This document shows, in pieces, positions 32,398 to 45,009 of a stretch of DNA of 64,000 nucleotides. Position 1 is the stretch's first letter. Each line of letters starts with the position of its first letter. Made by a program: the position numbers and the translations under genes. The stretch is from Gordionus sp. m RMFG-2023. Lineage: Eukaryota > Nematomorpha > Gordioida > Chordodea > Parachordodidae. The notes beneath the pieces were generated by a model. It was not told the DNA's origin and did no database searches. It saw nothing but the letters and a program-made list of their open reading frames with translations. The stretch is from positions 21,437,120-21,501,119 of the forward strand of contig NC_088778.1 of the NCBI RefSeq assembly GCF_954871325.1, read 5' to 3'.

Positions 32398-32494
32398 AGA
32401 TTTCAAATAAAATCGGGGTTTATGGTGGGAAGCCCCACAACTATGTGGTTTTTTAAATGTCCCATAAGGCCTCTAGCCTCTCAGTCCGTCCCTG
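32398..32494. mobile_element. Orphan hAT right end
   Basis: The sequence reversed begins CAGGGACGGACTGAGAGG. It resembles, but does not pair convincingly with, CAGAGATGGACTGGCC in the 357-bp tandem unit; the flanking 8-mers do not match. Confidence 0.4.
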
Positions 32495-32648
32495 AGTGAA
32501 TGTCTTAAAGACAAATTAAAATAATGTGGTTGGTTTATTGTAAGTTATTTCCTAATAAATGATAAAATTTAATAAACTATATTAAAAAAATAACCAGTAA
32601 TATTAGTTGGATTTGATTATTATATTAAATTGTTTCATTAGTAACCAG

Positions 32649-32850
32649 TAGGGTTAAACGGCTCTATTTGAGCCGATTTTTTAAAACGGCTAACTCAATA
32701 TTTTCGCCAGAAAAATATTACCTAACTTCGAGATAACAAATGTCCACACTTTTGTGCCATCTATGAGCAAAATCTTAGACTTGCATAATATTTTTCTGGA
32801 TAAAATTAGTCGTTTTTAATGGGACCAAAACGAGCAGTTTAACAACACTA
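32649..32850. mobile_element. AACGGC-family MITE
   Basis: The left end is TAGGGTTAAACGGCTC with TATTTGAGCC. The right end, reversed, is TAGTGTTGTTAAACTGCTC. The core AACGGCTAACTCAATATTTT, followed by GCCATCTATGAGCAAAATC, recurs at 42.8 kb and, less well, at 0.4, 3.1, 14.5 and 18.1 kb. Confidence 0.7.
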
Positions 32851-33179
32851 ATAGTAATTAATTATTTCTCTTTAATATTTTATGTAATTTTTGACTAAAA
32901 ATTATAAATTAGTCTCTTGAATTAATAACTATATTATTTACATAGAATAGTAGAGTATGTAAGGGCAAATAAATTGCGTGATTTGCCTAAAAAATAATAA
33001 TTATAGTGAATAATTTGAAAACAATTTTTCTTTTCCTTTAAAAATTAGTTAAGTCGAGAAATTTAAATATTTTTGAAATGGAAATATGAGAAGTGAATGG
33101 ATGTGATATGTCATTCTATGATAAATTTTTAAATATATTATATATTTTTTTATTATAATGTTATTAAATTGTAAAATAT

Positions 33180-33330
33180 TCCGCCTCGGGTTTTATAATT
33201 TTTGGCCCGGACCGGGTTAATATTTTAAGGCTCAATCCGGGATGTTGAAAAAAAAGTTTCATAGGCCCATCCGGTTTTGAAAAAAATGCTTATAATCAGA
33301 TTTTGATCCAAGTCCGCAGGTCTCTGATGT
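33180..33330. repeat. Decayed GGCCCGG-family fragment
   Basis: Contains GGCCCGGACCGGG and a right end CCGCAGGTCTCTG. The left end is lost. Confidence 0.6.
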
Positions 33331-35229
33331 GTTTAAAAGTAGCGAAAATAATATTTAAAAAAAAGAGCTATCGCTTAAAGCTACCTAATAAGTAGTAAGC
33401 TATCGCCTAAAGCTATAAAAATAATAGCCTATAACTAGGTAAAAAACTGTTTATAATTTTCGATGGTTTATCTATATTTGATGCAAATGTTATAGGGACA
33501 ATTGTATCAAAGAAGATTAGAGTTAACAAAAAGTAAGAATTAGAAAAACAAAATTTGTAGACCCTCGAGTTCAGAATCACAAATTTATTCGTAAAAATCT
33601 ATTTATTTTTATAAAAATTTTCAAGAAATAGCGAATCAAAATCTACAAGATAAAATCGTTAATTATTTATGAATTTTATGACCTATTGTTTTGTTTATAT
33701 TTTATGGACATTTTTTATTAAAGCCTATATTTAACGATGTCTTCGATAATTTGAAAAAAATGTGAAATTCGATTTCTGGTATGATAGATAGATGGAATAG
33801 AATTATAATTAAAACCAAAAAGCAAAAAGCAAAAAGCAAAAGGAAATTATATTTATAAATATAATATATAATCGTTATTTAAATATTTAATTTCCGATTT
33901 TATATATAAGACTGGGTTAGTCACGTTATTAATTTAATACCTAAAATAAATTTTAGCTTAGTATCATGATCCTTTTTTTAAAATGGGTAAGGTAAACTTT
34001 TAAAAATAGATTAATAAATAAATAATTATGCTTTCATTCCTAAAAAAATTAGTTCTCGATCTCATATCTTAAACCGAAGTGAATACCAATGTTTTAAATT
34101 AAATTACAATTTGTGTTTACTCTATACCAAAAAAAACATTTAACTTCTAGTTTAATTTCAACTATCTATTTTTTAAACAAACCCTATTTTTTTTATTTTT
34201 AAAACTTTCAAAAAAGCATATATATAAAAAACAGAAACCTACAGGCCCGGATTTGAACCCAGTCTGAAACGGGCCAAAAATTAATATGATTTTAAAAATT
34301 GGAGGGTTAGGGAATTATAAAAAAAATTAAAAAACCGGACCGAGACAATCCTCTTATCAGGTGATTTATAGGAACAATGCCCCAAGTAAATTATTCTGAA
34401 TTGTAAATGGGGCTTCAAATAATTATCAGCAATTCCAAGTAGAAATCTAGGTCTTCTCCTTTTTAATGAGAATACACATGGCTCTTTCGCTTCGTCTTGT
34501 GCGCATATAGCTTCCTAAAAAATTTATAAATTGTTCCTTAGATTTTCTAGGACACTTCTTTACTCTGTAAATATGCGAAAGGCCACTTCCCAAGGCACAA
34601 AAACATCAATAATCTTATTTTATAAATGATTTCCAAATTTTTTTAGAGCCAAACCATTTATTCTCAAGCAAAAACAGAAGAACAGGTGGTATGAGTCTAA
34701 TATCTTAGTCTCTTGGTTTTCAAGTTGCTTGGATTACATATGCATTGATATTTCGGTGTAAATTTATTAAATGTCTTTTTAGTTCAGCCGAATTCTGAAA
34801 ATAAATAAATAAATACACGGATATTGAAAGCAATATTTATTCCATTTTTGGTGAGAAATTCCTTAAATCATCACATTATTAGGTGCGATCGATACGCCTT
34901 CTACCTAAAACAAGTCATTACGAAGGTCATTCGTCATATCAATTGATTGCTATTGGTTTCATATAGCTCCGTTTTTTAAAATGTTCTTTATATGTGCTAT
35001 ATTTTTTTAAAAATATTTTTGTAATCCCCGACTTGTTATTTTTATATGTATATTGTATATCCTTTTTACTTCCCTTTTGATAAAAAGTTATATTTCTTAG
35101 AAAAAAATAATGATAATATTTATTAATCAGTGAAAAACCATTTATATGTCTGTAATATTTATTTACTGTTTATATTTTCAATTTCGCTTTAAAACAATTT
35201 TCAAAAAAATTAACTAAAATTATACAAAA
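33331..35229. other. AT-rich; a possible minus-strand peptide remnant at 34.43-34.60 kb
   Basis: At about 34600-34435 the minus strand has a ~45-codon open stretch including RVKKCPRKSKEQFINFLGSY and MRTRRSERAMCILIKK. It looks like real protein, perhaps transposon-derived, but I do not recognise the family. A GGCCCGG-type fragment lies at 34235-34345 and an AAAAAGC tandem at about 33822-33840. Confidence 0.35.
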
Positions 35230-35390
35230 TTTTAAAAATTCGGGGCGGTCCAAAAAAATGATCAAATATTTTTATAAAAAATCCCAGGCTGTGCCCAGCT
35301 CAAAAATAAAAATTTTTAAAAATCCGGGCCGGGCTTGAAAATAAATTTTTCTAAAAAAGCAGGCTAAGTCTAAAATATTTATTTCTTGAG
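35230..35390. repeat. Decayed GGCCCGG-family fragment
   Basis: It holds CCGGGCCGGGCTTG and CCCAGGCTGTGCCCAGC blocks alternating with A/T runs. Ends were not resolved. Confidence 0.5.
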
Positions 35391-35984
35391 CTTTCTGTTA
35401 AGAAATAAATAAGTAAAAATTGAGTGATTATTTATAATTTTATTTATAACTGCAAACTGACCTCTTTACTATGGATTTTACAATTGGAAAAAGGAATTAA
35501 GAATGTTTCATGAAAATTTAATTTCCTATGTATTTATTATGATTATGTGTTTTCATAGAAGATAATAAAGGAAAATTTATAATTGCGATTACTTTGAAAG
35601 CAAAATTGCAATTTATGATCAAGCATTGCATCAGTATAATATCATATTTATAACTTTTGATACAAGTTATGGTGTTGAAGTAGTATAAAGAAGATTCGAA
35701 ATTTGTGCAATATTAAAACAGAAATTAATTTAGAATAAGATTGAAAATTCTCGCTATAATATTGGTTACAAAAAAACTATATAAGACCTATAAAATCAGT
35801 CGTATTTAAATTTAAAAAAAAATATTTCGTTACTTAGATATTCTTTAGGCATAAAGAAATACAAAGGCCATTGTTATGATGGCTAGATTTAGTTTGTATA
35901 AATATATATGCCTTACAAAGGAGTCTTCATAATGAAGAATTTAGAAAAATCTATGTAAATTGCACAGGCCATACATTAAATAGT

Positions 35985-36375
35985 TTTCCGTTCTAAATCG
36001 CTAATACACAAATCGCTAAAAATTAGGAATCTCGCTTATATATCTTAGAAAATTTTAAAGTAAATTAATTAATATTAATAGAATAAACACTCGTATTTTA
36101 GTTGAGATTTTAAAAAAATCTCTAAAAATGAAGGAAGTATCGTCCATATTCTTAAATTGGTAATCAAATTGGGGGCAATGATAATATTTCCATTATTTTT
36201 TGTAATTTCTGATAACTCAACTTAAATGCAAGTATTTAAACTTTAGCATCTATTAATATTAATTTCAAATTTACTTTAAAAATCTTCTAGGAGATATAAG
36301 AGAAATTTCCGATTTTTAGCGATTTAGAATATATCCCATTAAATATCAGTAAAATTCGCGATTTATAGTATTAAA
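35985..36375. repeat. Palindromic MITE-like inverted repeat
   Basis: The left arm has AATCGCTAAAAATTAGGAAT, then TATATCTTAGAAAATTTTAA. The right arm, reversed, has AATCGCTAAAAATCGGAAAT, then TATATCTCCTAGAAGATTTT. Arms are roughly 130 bp. No target duplication was identified. Confidence 0.75.
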
Positions 36376-37269
36376 ACACCATTATCGTTTGTTCGAGCTT
36401 CTCCCCTGGAGATATTTTATTTATTCATTAATGAAAAGATCAATATGACCTATTCGTTGATATGTGCGAATAGTGTTATTAATTAGTAGACTTCTTCCGA
36501 CTATCGAGGAAATCAACTAAAAACTTTAACGACTAATATAGTGAATTTGCTTATAATTTTATTTCTATTATATTTATTTTAATTTTGAATTTGTTTATTT
36601 TTAGCACCTGCTGGCACCGAATCTAATATTTTGTAAATTTTTTAAATTATTGTTATATAAATAGAAAAATAAGGTAGATTTTTAACCTACAATAAAATAA
36701 ATATAATAAAAATAAATAAAAATAATAATAATAATTTTAGTCTTAAGCGACTAGTGTCTAAAGATTTTAGTCAATTTTTCGACTATAATTATTAGTTAGT
36801 CGTCTGTGAGTAACTATATTTAGCGATTAACAACACTATATGCGAATAATATAATTAATATCGATAGAAAGGAAATGAATAAATCATAAACTTTTACAAG
36901 AAGTAAGAAACATGCAGAGGTTACTATAATTTATTTTACACCAAATAAGGTTTTTTAAAAACTTTATATTTCTTATAATTATAGTTCGATATTTGGCTAA
37001 AAATCGGCTCAATCTACGCTTGCTGGGAAAAATACACTAAGCATTGCTCATTTATTTTTGCTTTCTTAAAGTGGAGCTATATTTTTAAAGAAAATAATCG
37101 AGGCTGAAGTGAGAGTTTTCGTATAAAAACAAGGTTTAGCTCCTTTTTAGTCAACTAAAAATAGAACAATTACCAACTTAAACATGATAACAATATTTGA
37201 GAGAGCATAAGTATTAAAAGGCCTAAATTCAAAGTTCGTCATTACAATTTTTAATTTAGAAATACCAGG

Positions 37270-37890
37270 TGCAGCAGTTATTCAATCCTCTTCCTCTAAT
37301 CTTCAGGAGAAATCGAATTTATAAAACAAACATAATTACCCTTAAGAATAGTTTGCAATCCTCTGTCTTAATTAAAAGCCTTCGCGTTCTCCAGAATTTT
37401 TCCTGATTAGGCGGCAATCTTTATAACATTTTAGCCAAATCACCATATGTTGTTAAAGTGGAGCAGATGATTGGTGCGAATATGTAATTAGATGAATCAG
37501 CGCTGTATTTGGGATCTTAAAATTTTGAGCTCTGTTCAGAGCATCCTTGTTAAAATTGGCAGGGGAGTTCGTGTCCAAACAAGAAAAATCCCATATTAGA
37601 AACTTTCCTTGTGACCATGGAATTCGTGTAACTCCATCAAGACGCCTACAATTGGGAAAGAGATCAGAAGGCTCCAATGAGGTAGGAGAACCAGCTGACC
37701 TAAGTGCAAGAGATATGATTTAATTGCACCTTGAATGTTGGACTTGCCGACCGATTACGATTGTAATATAAAGGATGAAGCGTCATATTGTCATCATCAG
37801 TATGACATTTGCTGCATTTATATGGTAATGAAAAAGGATTTTATTGCAATATTTTCGAAAAAATAATATCAAAAAATTGCAAATTGTGTG
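37270..37890 (-). pseudogene. Retroelement fossil, pol C-terminal end
   Basis: The minus strand shows LEPSDLFPNCRRLDGVTRIP followed by WSQGKFLIWDFSCLDT. This resembles the RPDG...W..G....WD.TC block at the extreme C-terminus of a reverse-transcriptase element family common in animals. A cysteine block (YKCSKCHTDDDN) lies just upstream. The remainder of the element is not visible. It is old, broken, and the same broad family as the fossils at 19.1, 43.7 and 55.8 kb. Confidence 0.7.
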
Positions 37891-37894
37891 AGAT

Positions 37895-39118
37895 GTTAGA
37901 TCTTAGTCTTATAGTTGCGTCACTGGGGGGGGGGGCATAAGAACTCGAGCTCCCTGAAAATTTTGAATTAATATGTTATATAAAAAAATCAATTTAATAA
38001 AAAAAAAATTGAGCCTCTTGAGATTGTAATGGCTAGTGAGACCACTGGTTTCATATCAAATCTTCTTTGATAATTTCTATTTATATATTATAATAATAAC
38101 CTTCTGAAATATATTTTTTAAATTGTATGGTGGATTTATTCTAGCTTAAATACTAAAATTTAGAAATCGATATTGAATATTGAATCAAAAATATTAGAAG
38201 AAGACTTTTCAAATAATCTAATGATTAATATGTATAGTGATAAAGAAAGCTAAGCCAAAGAATTGAGGAACCTACTTTTATTAATAAATGTCTAAAGAGA
38301 GACAACATTTTTCTAGCTTAAAAAATATTATATCAGAAGAAAATTTCAAAAAGATACTCTTTATTTAATTCTATTAAATCCAATATATGAAATATTACTT
38401 TGGAAAAAAATGAGATAAAACCAATTTGATAGCTATTACTACTTATATTTTTTTATGTCTATAAAAAAGTAGGGCGAAGTATATCATATAAACGTCCTTA
38501 TTGTTAATTATATCTAGGTTGAAAAATAGAAATTGAGAAAATTATGAAGTTAAATTAATTATTAAATATTATTTTGATCTCATATTTTTCAATAAATTTT
38601 ATGATCTGCATTTAGTCTCTGGCTTATCAATCCCTAAAATATTTATATCAAGATCTACAGGTCGTATCAATGCTTTAATACGTCAGATTATGACTAGGTC
38701 TAGAGTACTGGAAATAAGTTGTAAAGTACATAATTTAAAAAAATCCTCTAACGCACGAGTTTATTGCCAAAATAAATTTTATTTTTCGACTAGGAATCAA
38801 TATAATAAATATAAATTGCATAAATTAACGAGTTGAAAAAAAAACATGAGAGATCTTTTAAGCATCTTACGCTCCTCATATTTAGACTACCTTCATTCAT
38901 AAGGGTCAAATTTTAAAAAATAGAGCGATTTCCAGCCATAAAATATCTAAAGTTGGGCAGGTTCTTAAAAGGGGATAAAATGTGTCCAAGAGGATCTTAA
39001 AGAAATAACATATTTGAATCATTTGATAAAGAGTAATTAACAGGCGAGATACTTTTTATGGAAAATTTATCACATCATTATCTATTTTATTTGAATAGTT
39101 AAAGATAAAATTAGATTT
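37895..39118. other. AT-rich spacer with a G-run
   Basis: A run of about 11 G lies near 37926. Nothing else was recognised. Confidence 0.45.
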
Positions 39119-39126
39119 TATATAAA

Positions 39127-39347
39127 CAGGGACTTCTACCCTTCCTCCCCTCCAATTTTTTTTACCCTACTCTCTCACTAGGAGGGAATCCTACCAAATC
39201 AAAATTAACAATTAAAGGAAACCCAAATAATCTCTCCCCCTCCCACCTCCTACAAATTTTATTAGCGTCTTCATAATTATCTACCACCCTCCAATTTCAA
39301 TGAATATCGGGCATCATATCCCCTCTCCTCGTAATAGAAGTCCCGGG
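39127..39347. mobile_element. hAT-type MITE with CAGGGACTTCTA ends
   Basis: The left end is CAGGGACTTCTACC. The right end, reversed, is CCCGGGACTTCTATTA. The 8-bp flanks TATATAAA and TCTATAAA agree at 7 of 8 positions. The interior is pyrimidine-rich on the plus strand (CCTTCCTCCCCTCC). Confidence 0.8.
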
Positions 39348-40312
39348 TCTATAAACTATGTTAATTCATAAAAATTGTAATCTAATCAAATCAACTTATC
39401 TCCAATTTTTTAAACCTCAGTAAAGAAAACCTTTTAAAAACTACTAAAATATTATAAAAGTAATATTAAAGCAAAACAAGATATAATAGGTGCCTTGCCT
39501 TAACAATGGACTGATAAATTCTTAGAAATATGAAAATTATTTAAATTTTTATAACTTTGAACTGGCTAAGCATAGAATTTTTTAAAAATTGATTATACTT
39601 GTTTTGTAATCATGGGCTGTTTAAATAGATAGAATCAATAGAATAATTAAATAATACGGGACAATATATTTTATAATATCTATCTGCTCTGATTATGTAA
39701 AATTTCTGCAGGCTTTATAGAAATCATTGATTATATTTTTATTTTCGATTATGTCTTAATTATAAAAAAAATATATAAAAAAAATTATCATAATAATTAT
39801 ATCTTGAATATTTTGTGAAATTTTAGATATAAATTAATTGATCACGAAATAAACCCAAATTTGCTATCAATTTTTGAAAGAAATAATATCTAAATTTATT
39901 TTATTTTCTAAAAATGGAATTAAAGATGAAAAATCCCAATTTAAAAAAAAATATTATTAAAAAATAATATCAAAAGAGTTAAACATAAAAAAAACAATTG
40001 TTGATAGCTGTATAATGTTTACTTAAATTATATTGAATTTTTATAATTCAATCTTATATCTTATATAAATCGACTATAAAATATATTATTGATATTGAAT
40101 ATTATTAAATGCTTCTAACAAATATGAAAAACAATCTAAGAATTGGAATATTCAAAAAGATAAACGTTCTACTGATGTTACATAAACAGAAATAATTTTA
40201 TGCACATTGAAAAATTTCATGGTTAATTTAAGCTTTGATTGATACAATAAAAGTTTAACCTTTAAAAAAAACATAATATAACACATTATACGGGAATAGG
40301 CATAGGCTAAAT

Positions 40313-40580
40313 CAGGAATAGGTGTTTGGAAGGTCGTGGCCCCTAGAAAATTTCAGCAGTATCATTTTCCTTTATTGTAAGATAATTGCACAAAATATTC
40401 CACATTAAATTCTACATATACTATAAATAAAATAAGACGTATACTATACATAAAATAAGACATATAGGATAAATAAAATTTGACTTGTACATATAAAATC
40501 GGATATGCAAGTAAAAATATTGGAACTAGAGAATAAAAAAAGTTATTAGCCGGGCCTCTGTCGCTTCCGGCCCTAGTCCT
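40313..40580. mobile_element. Possible MITE with GGCCCC ends
   Basis: The left end is CAGGAATAGGTGTTTGG with CGTGGCCCC. The right end, reversed, is CAAGGACTAGGGCCGGAAG. The pairing is weak and no target duplication was found. Confidence 0.35.
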
Positions 40581-40911
40581 TGGAAGTTGCATGTAAAAAG
40601 CAGCACCTTCAAATGGCGTCCGAAGGATGAGCCTATATTTTATTATCTTGTAGGTTTATTTATTAAATAATAAAGACCAATGTTTTGCAAATGGTCTAAT
40701 ATCAGCATTGGTAGAAGCCTTCTAATTTGTCCTAATAATTTTAATATTCTAAAATATAATTTCTTCTAGGCGTTAATTAAATATAGATATTTTAAAATAA
40801 AACCAAATAATAAGTATTTTAAAATAGAATAGGGACCTAATAGAAAGGATTTTGCAAAAATCCTTAGAAGCCTTGGCTAAAATAAGATCATTTGAGAGAC
40901 CCTGCCCTTAT

Positions 40912-41060
40912 ATTTTATGTACAAATTGTCCAGTCCAGCCCATATAATTTTTAAAAAAATTCCACAGCCCGGCCCATTTTTTTTTTGAAATCAGGCCGGG
41001 CCAAGTATGTTTGGGTTTTTGTATTGGGCGGGTTTTGTATATCCTTATTACAAATGATGA
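40912..41060. repeat. Decayed GGCCCGG-family fragment
   Basis: TATGTACAAATTGTCCAG, followed by CAGCCCGGCCCA and GGCCGGGCCAAG. The first block recurs at 62.92 kb with a similar GGTCCGGCTTGCAG sequence. Confidence 0.55.
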
Positions 41061-41324
41061 ATTTTACTAAAAATTTTAAGTTTTTTTTGATATTTGAATT
41101 TTAGTGTCGCCAGAAAAGTGGGGCTTGTCAAAACCGATCAGGGTAAATTGCCAACTAAGGCACATTGAAACACCTTTTTTAGTTATTATTTTAAACAAAA
41201 AATAACGATATATTGAATTTTATAAACTACACATTTTCTATACATTTATTTTTAAATTTAAAAAAATATACAGGTTATATCTAAATTACTAATAAGCTAA
41301 ACATAGATATAAACAGGATTTTGG

Positions 41325-41660
41325 TAGGGCGGGGGGGGGGGCACTATTAGATGGGGGTTTCTCCCCCATAAATTTTATTGGAGGTCTTTAGGATCACTTA
41401 TTATAGGCCTTCAGCGATATTATATTTTTATAAATTAATTTTGAGGGTTTACTTTTTTTTTATAAAAATGCTTTTTTTCTAAAAATTTTGAAATATAGTC
41501 GTTATTTTTAAAAGTTATCAACTTTTACTATTATTTCAAATTCTTCTTTATAGTGATATATTGTATATATTTTTAGGGGAGAGGGGTGGGGGAGGGAGGT
41601 TATTAGATTAAAATGATATTTATGAGAACAAGCAAAATGAGATGGGGGGGGGGGTGATTC
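41325..41660. repeat. G-run cluster with inverted GGGGG/CCCCC blocks
   Basis: G-runs of 10-11 lie near 41330 and 41645, with ATGGGGGTTTCTCCCCCATA between them. A similar GAAGCCCCCATAAATTT block lies near 48950, so these look like ends of one decayed repeat family. Confidence 0.5.
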
Positions 41661-41699
41661 CTCTCCACATGTAATTTACTTTTAATTAAAAAACAATAC

Positions 41700-42774
41700 A
41701 TATCTATTTATTTAATAAGCTTAAATTTTATACTTATAAAAACTTTAATTTTATACTTGTATAAAAAATTTATTGTATAGCATTTTATTTTTGAATTAAA
41801 AGATAGATTATAACTATCTACCTGTGTTTTCTATGAAAAATTTGATTGTCATTTTTTTATTCCACAAATTAAAAAATTATACAGATTAAATTATCTAACT
41901 ATATTTTCTACATATAACATATATATAAATTATAATTAAAAAATTATACAGATTATATTAATTTAACAATTTTTCTAAATTATATTTATCTAACTATATT
42001 TTCTATATAATATTAAAAATATCAAAATTCATTTATTTTATAATTAAATTAATACAGGTTAATTTCTTTAAACAAATATATTTTTTAATAAAAATTGTTT
42101 ATTTATACATTTTTTGTCTTTAATAATATTTTAATTAATATTTGAGTTATTAAAAATTAATGAATTATAATATTTGATTTATTTAAAATTAATAAATTAT
42201 ACGATATATTTAAAAATTAATAAATTATAAAAATATTTATTAATTTATGTTTGTATTTTTTAAAATTCTTACTATAATAAGCTTTATTTTTTTTAAAGTT
42301 TGATATAATTCTTTAATTTTATAATTAAAAAATTTAAAAAAAATAAAATTATAAAATCAATTTTTTTGTTAATCTATTAGGTAAAAATGTTACCCTTATA
42401 ATAGATTACAAAATATTTAAAATATATGTAAAAAGGGTAGCGTACTAAAACGTGTCATCGTTTTTATAAAATTTTATATTTTATTAAATAATATATTAAA
42501 CTTAATGTACTCAAAATTTTTAGTAAGTAATTTTTTTAGAAATTGAGATAAAGAAAACCAAAATTTGACACAAAATAACTCGAGACTCAATTATTTTTTT
42601 ACAAAAACGGGCTCACTGATCAAAAGCCAACTTGTTTTTTTTTCCAAAATTAAGAGTCAAACTTTACGAATTTTTTCCTAAAGTTTGTCTAAAGATAAAA
42701 GGTTGTAATCTATTTTTATAAACCAAAGTCTTTGATTCGTTCCAAATTGATAATAAGGTAGATTTAGGTTACTT
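41700..42774. other. Extremely AT-rich spacer
   Basis: Nearly pure A/T with many TTAATTAAT-type runs. No feature was recognised. Confidence 0.5.
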
Positions 42775-42949
42775 TGTTAATCGTCACGATTTAAGCCGAT
42801 TTTTAGTAACGGCTAACTCGATATTTTAGGTAGAAAAATACTGCCTTCACCTCGAGAGATAGCATAAATGTTTGGACATCTATTAGCAAAAAATATTGTG
42901 TTAGCCATTTTTAAAAATAGGCTCAAATGGAGCCGTTTAACAATCACTA
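42775..42949. mobile_element. AACGGC-family MITE
   Basis: The right end, reversed, is TAGTGATTGTTAAACGGCTC. The core AACGGCTAACTCGATATTTT, followed by a CATCTATTAGCAAAAAAT block, matches the copy at 32649-32850. The open frame across its right half is an accident of the repeat. Confidence 0.65.
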
Positions 42950-43649
42950 ATTTAGATCATAGGTTTTATGAATATAAATTCATTTTAAGTCACCTTAAAG
43001 CTTGTTTAACTGGGAGAATATTCCATCTTTTCTCTAGAGAATTAATTATCAAATTTGTTGCATTTTAATTTCTTTCCTTATGGCATAATATTATCATAAG
43101 AACTTTTTCTTGATAACATTTTGAAATCAGAAAATTATGGTTTGATTTTTATGGATCATAATAAAAGGCGTTCAATAGTCAAGTTTGTTTGGTAATATTT
43201 TCTGTTATAAAAATTTTGAAAAAAGACTAGCCTCAAAATGATATAAACCTATCTAGCCCATTTTTGGAGAAAAAAATCGACCTTGAGTTATTTTTTGTCA
43301 GATTTTACCTTAAATTTCTCAAAAATTTTATCAAATTCTAAAAAAAAATGAGAATAATAGGTTCAATATATTCTTTAATAAAATATAAAATTTCATTAAA
43401 AAACGAGTGCCAAATTTGGGAATTTTTAAGATTTCAAAACGAGATGTTTCTTTTAATAGTATACACAATTTGATTGTACTAAATGCTTATTTAAAGAGTT
43501 CAGGTAATTTCTAATAGAAAACGAATATTAAATTTAACTATTGTTTATTTATTATATTAATTTAATAATTATTTATTTGTGAGGATTTAATATATGTTTA
43601 TCAATTAATCAAATTCTTTGACAAACCTTTATCTCATGGGAGTGTATAC

Positions 43650-43930
43650 CCAAACCCGATGTTGTGATTAAGGAATATCGCGATTAGGTTGTGTTGCAGT
43701 CATTATTTGCTGCCTCGTATATTTATATTTTTTAAACAACAAAACGAAGGATCTTTTTTTGATCAAATTGTGCTTCACACTTCTGATATTTATAGGGTTG
43801 AAATATATCCACCCCTAATCTGATTGCCATTACTTATCTTGTCATCCTTCAGAAGTGATCTTATTCTTTTGCTTGGATAGGTATATCGCTGTAAAACCCG
43901 ACTAGTCCATAACCGATATTGTTTTTTCTT
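43650..43930 (-). pseudogene. Retroelement fossil, pol C-terminal region (second copy)
   Basis: The minus strand contains AIRLGVDIFQPYKYQKCEAQ, aligning with the fragment at 19.2 kb. The two copies are clearly diverged, so both are old. Class not determined. Confidence 0.55.
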
Positions 43931-43999
43931 ATTTTGTAAATTTATTTCATAATTATGATATTTAATTAGGCATAAAAGGAAGAATAGGTGGAAATATAA

Positions 44000-44065
44000 T
44001 ATTTATTTTTTTTAGGGCACGGACCTGATCTATCTTTTATTGATAATATTACCGCCGACCTGCAG
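44000..44065. repeat. GGCCCGG-family end fragment
   Basis: GGGCACGGACCTGATC and GCCGACCTGCAG are remnants of the MITE family. Confidence 0.35.
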
Positions 44066-45009
44066 TATTCTAATATAATATTCTTATACATTTATTTATA
44101 TTATTTATATTATATATATAATATTTTATTTTTTAATTTTCTGTTGTGTTTGCTATATCTAAAATAAATAAATGACTGATAATTTTCATTGTATAAGTAT
44201 CACTATTAATTTAGTAAATGCTTCAATGAATAATTATTGATTTTAAAAAAATATATTTTATAGATTCTTACACTTTTACATATTTTTCTTTTATACAATT
44301 AATTTTTGTGACATATTATATATATTTAACACTCCCCTCCAAGTAAGTAGACAGTGAAGGCCCCCCCCCCCATAGAAAAATCGTAAAAAAATATATAAAA
44401 GGTTTTTGTTAATTCCAAATATTCTATTTCAAATAGGTTATATTCTATTTTATTTTAACAAAAAGTTAAAATTAATTTAAATTTATCTACCTTGTGTATC
44501 AATAAACTTTATTCGGTAAAAAAAATTAAAACATTGTATTATAATTTAATCCATTAAAAATTTAAAATAGATTTTCTTACATTTTTCTAAATCTTAATGG
44601 GTAAAACATTGGCGTACGCAGCGGGGGGGGGCAGGGGGACAAATCCCCCCCCTCCCCCAAAGCCAAAAAATGCAGATACCGGATATATTTTTTTAAAATA
44701 TTATTGTTTATATTAATTTATATTTGTTAATATTTATTCGTATCTCATATTAAATATATATTTAATTACATTTATTATCTCATTTTATTTTACCAATTAA
44801 TTTTGATTTCAAGTTTTCCGGCGTAATATTTACTTATTATTTTCAAATTAGTGGCGTAATATTTATCTACCATTTTCAAATATCTAGTCAAATAATAATT
44901 ATTTCTGAAACTTCTTGTCCAACAGGGAAAATGTAATTACAACCTTGTCCAACGAGATAGAGTCTCTGCCATCAATAACAGCTTTTAAGGAGTTAGAAGA
45001 GCCAATTAT

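Noticed and set aside
28932-32494. A single 3.5 kb hAT element from the tandem unit to the orphan right end
   Set aside because: Ends are only loosely similar and flanking 8-mers (AATAAAGG, AGTGAATG) do not match.
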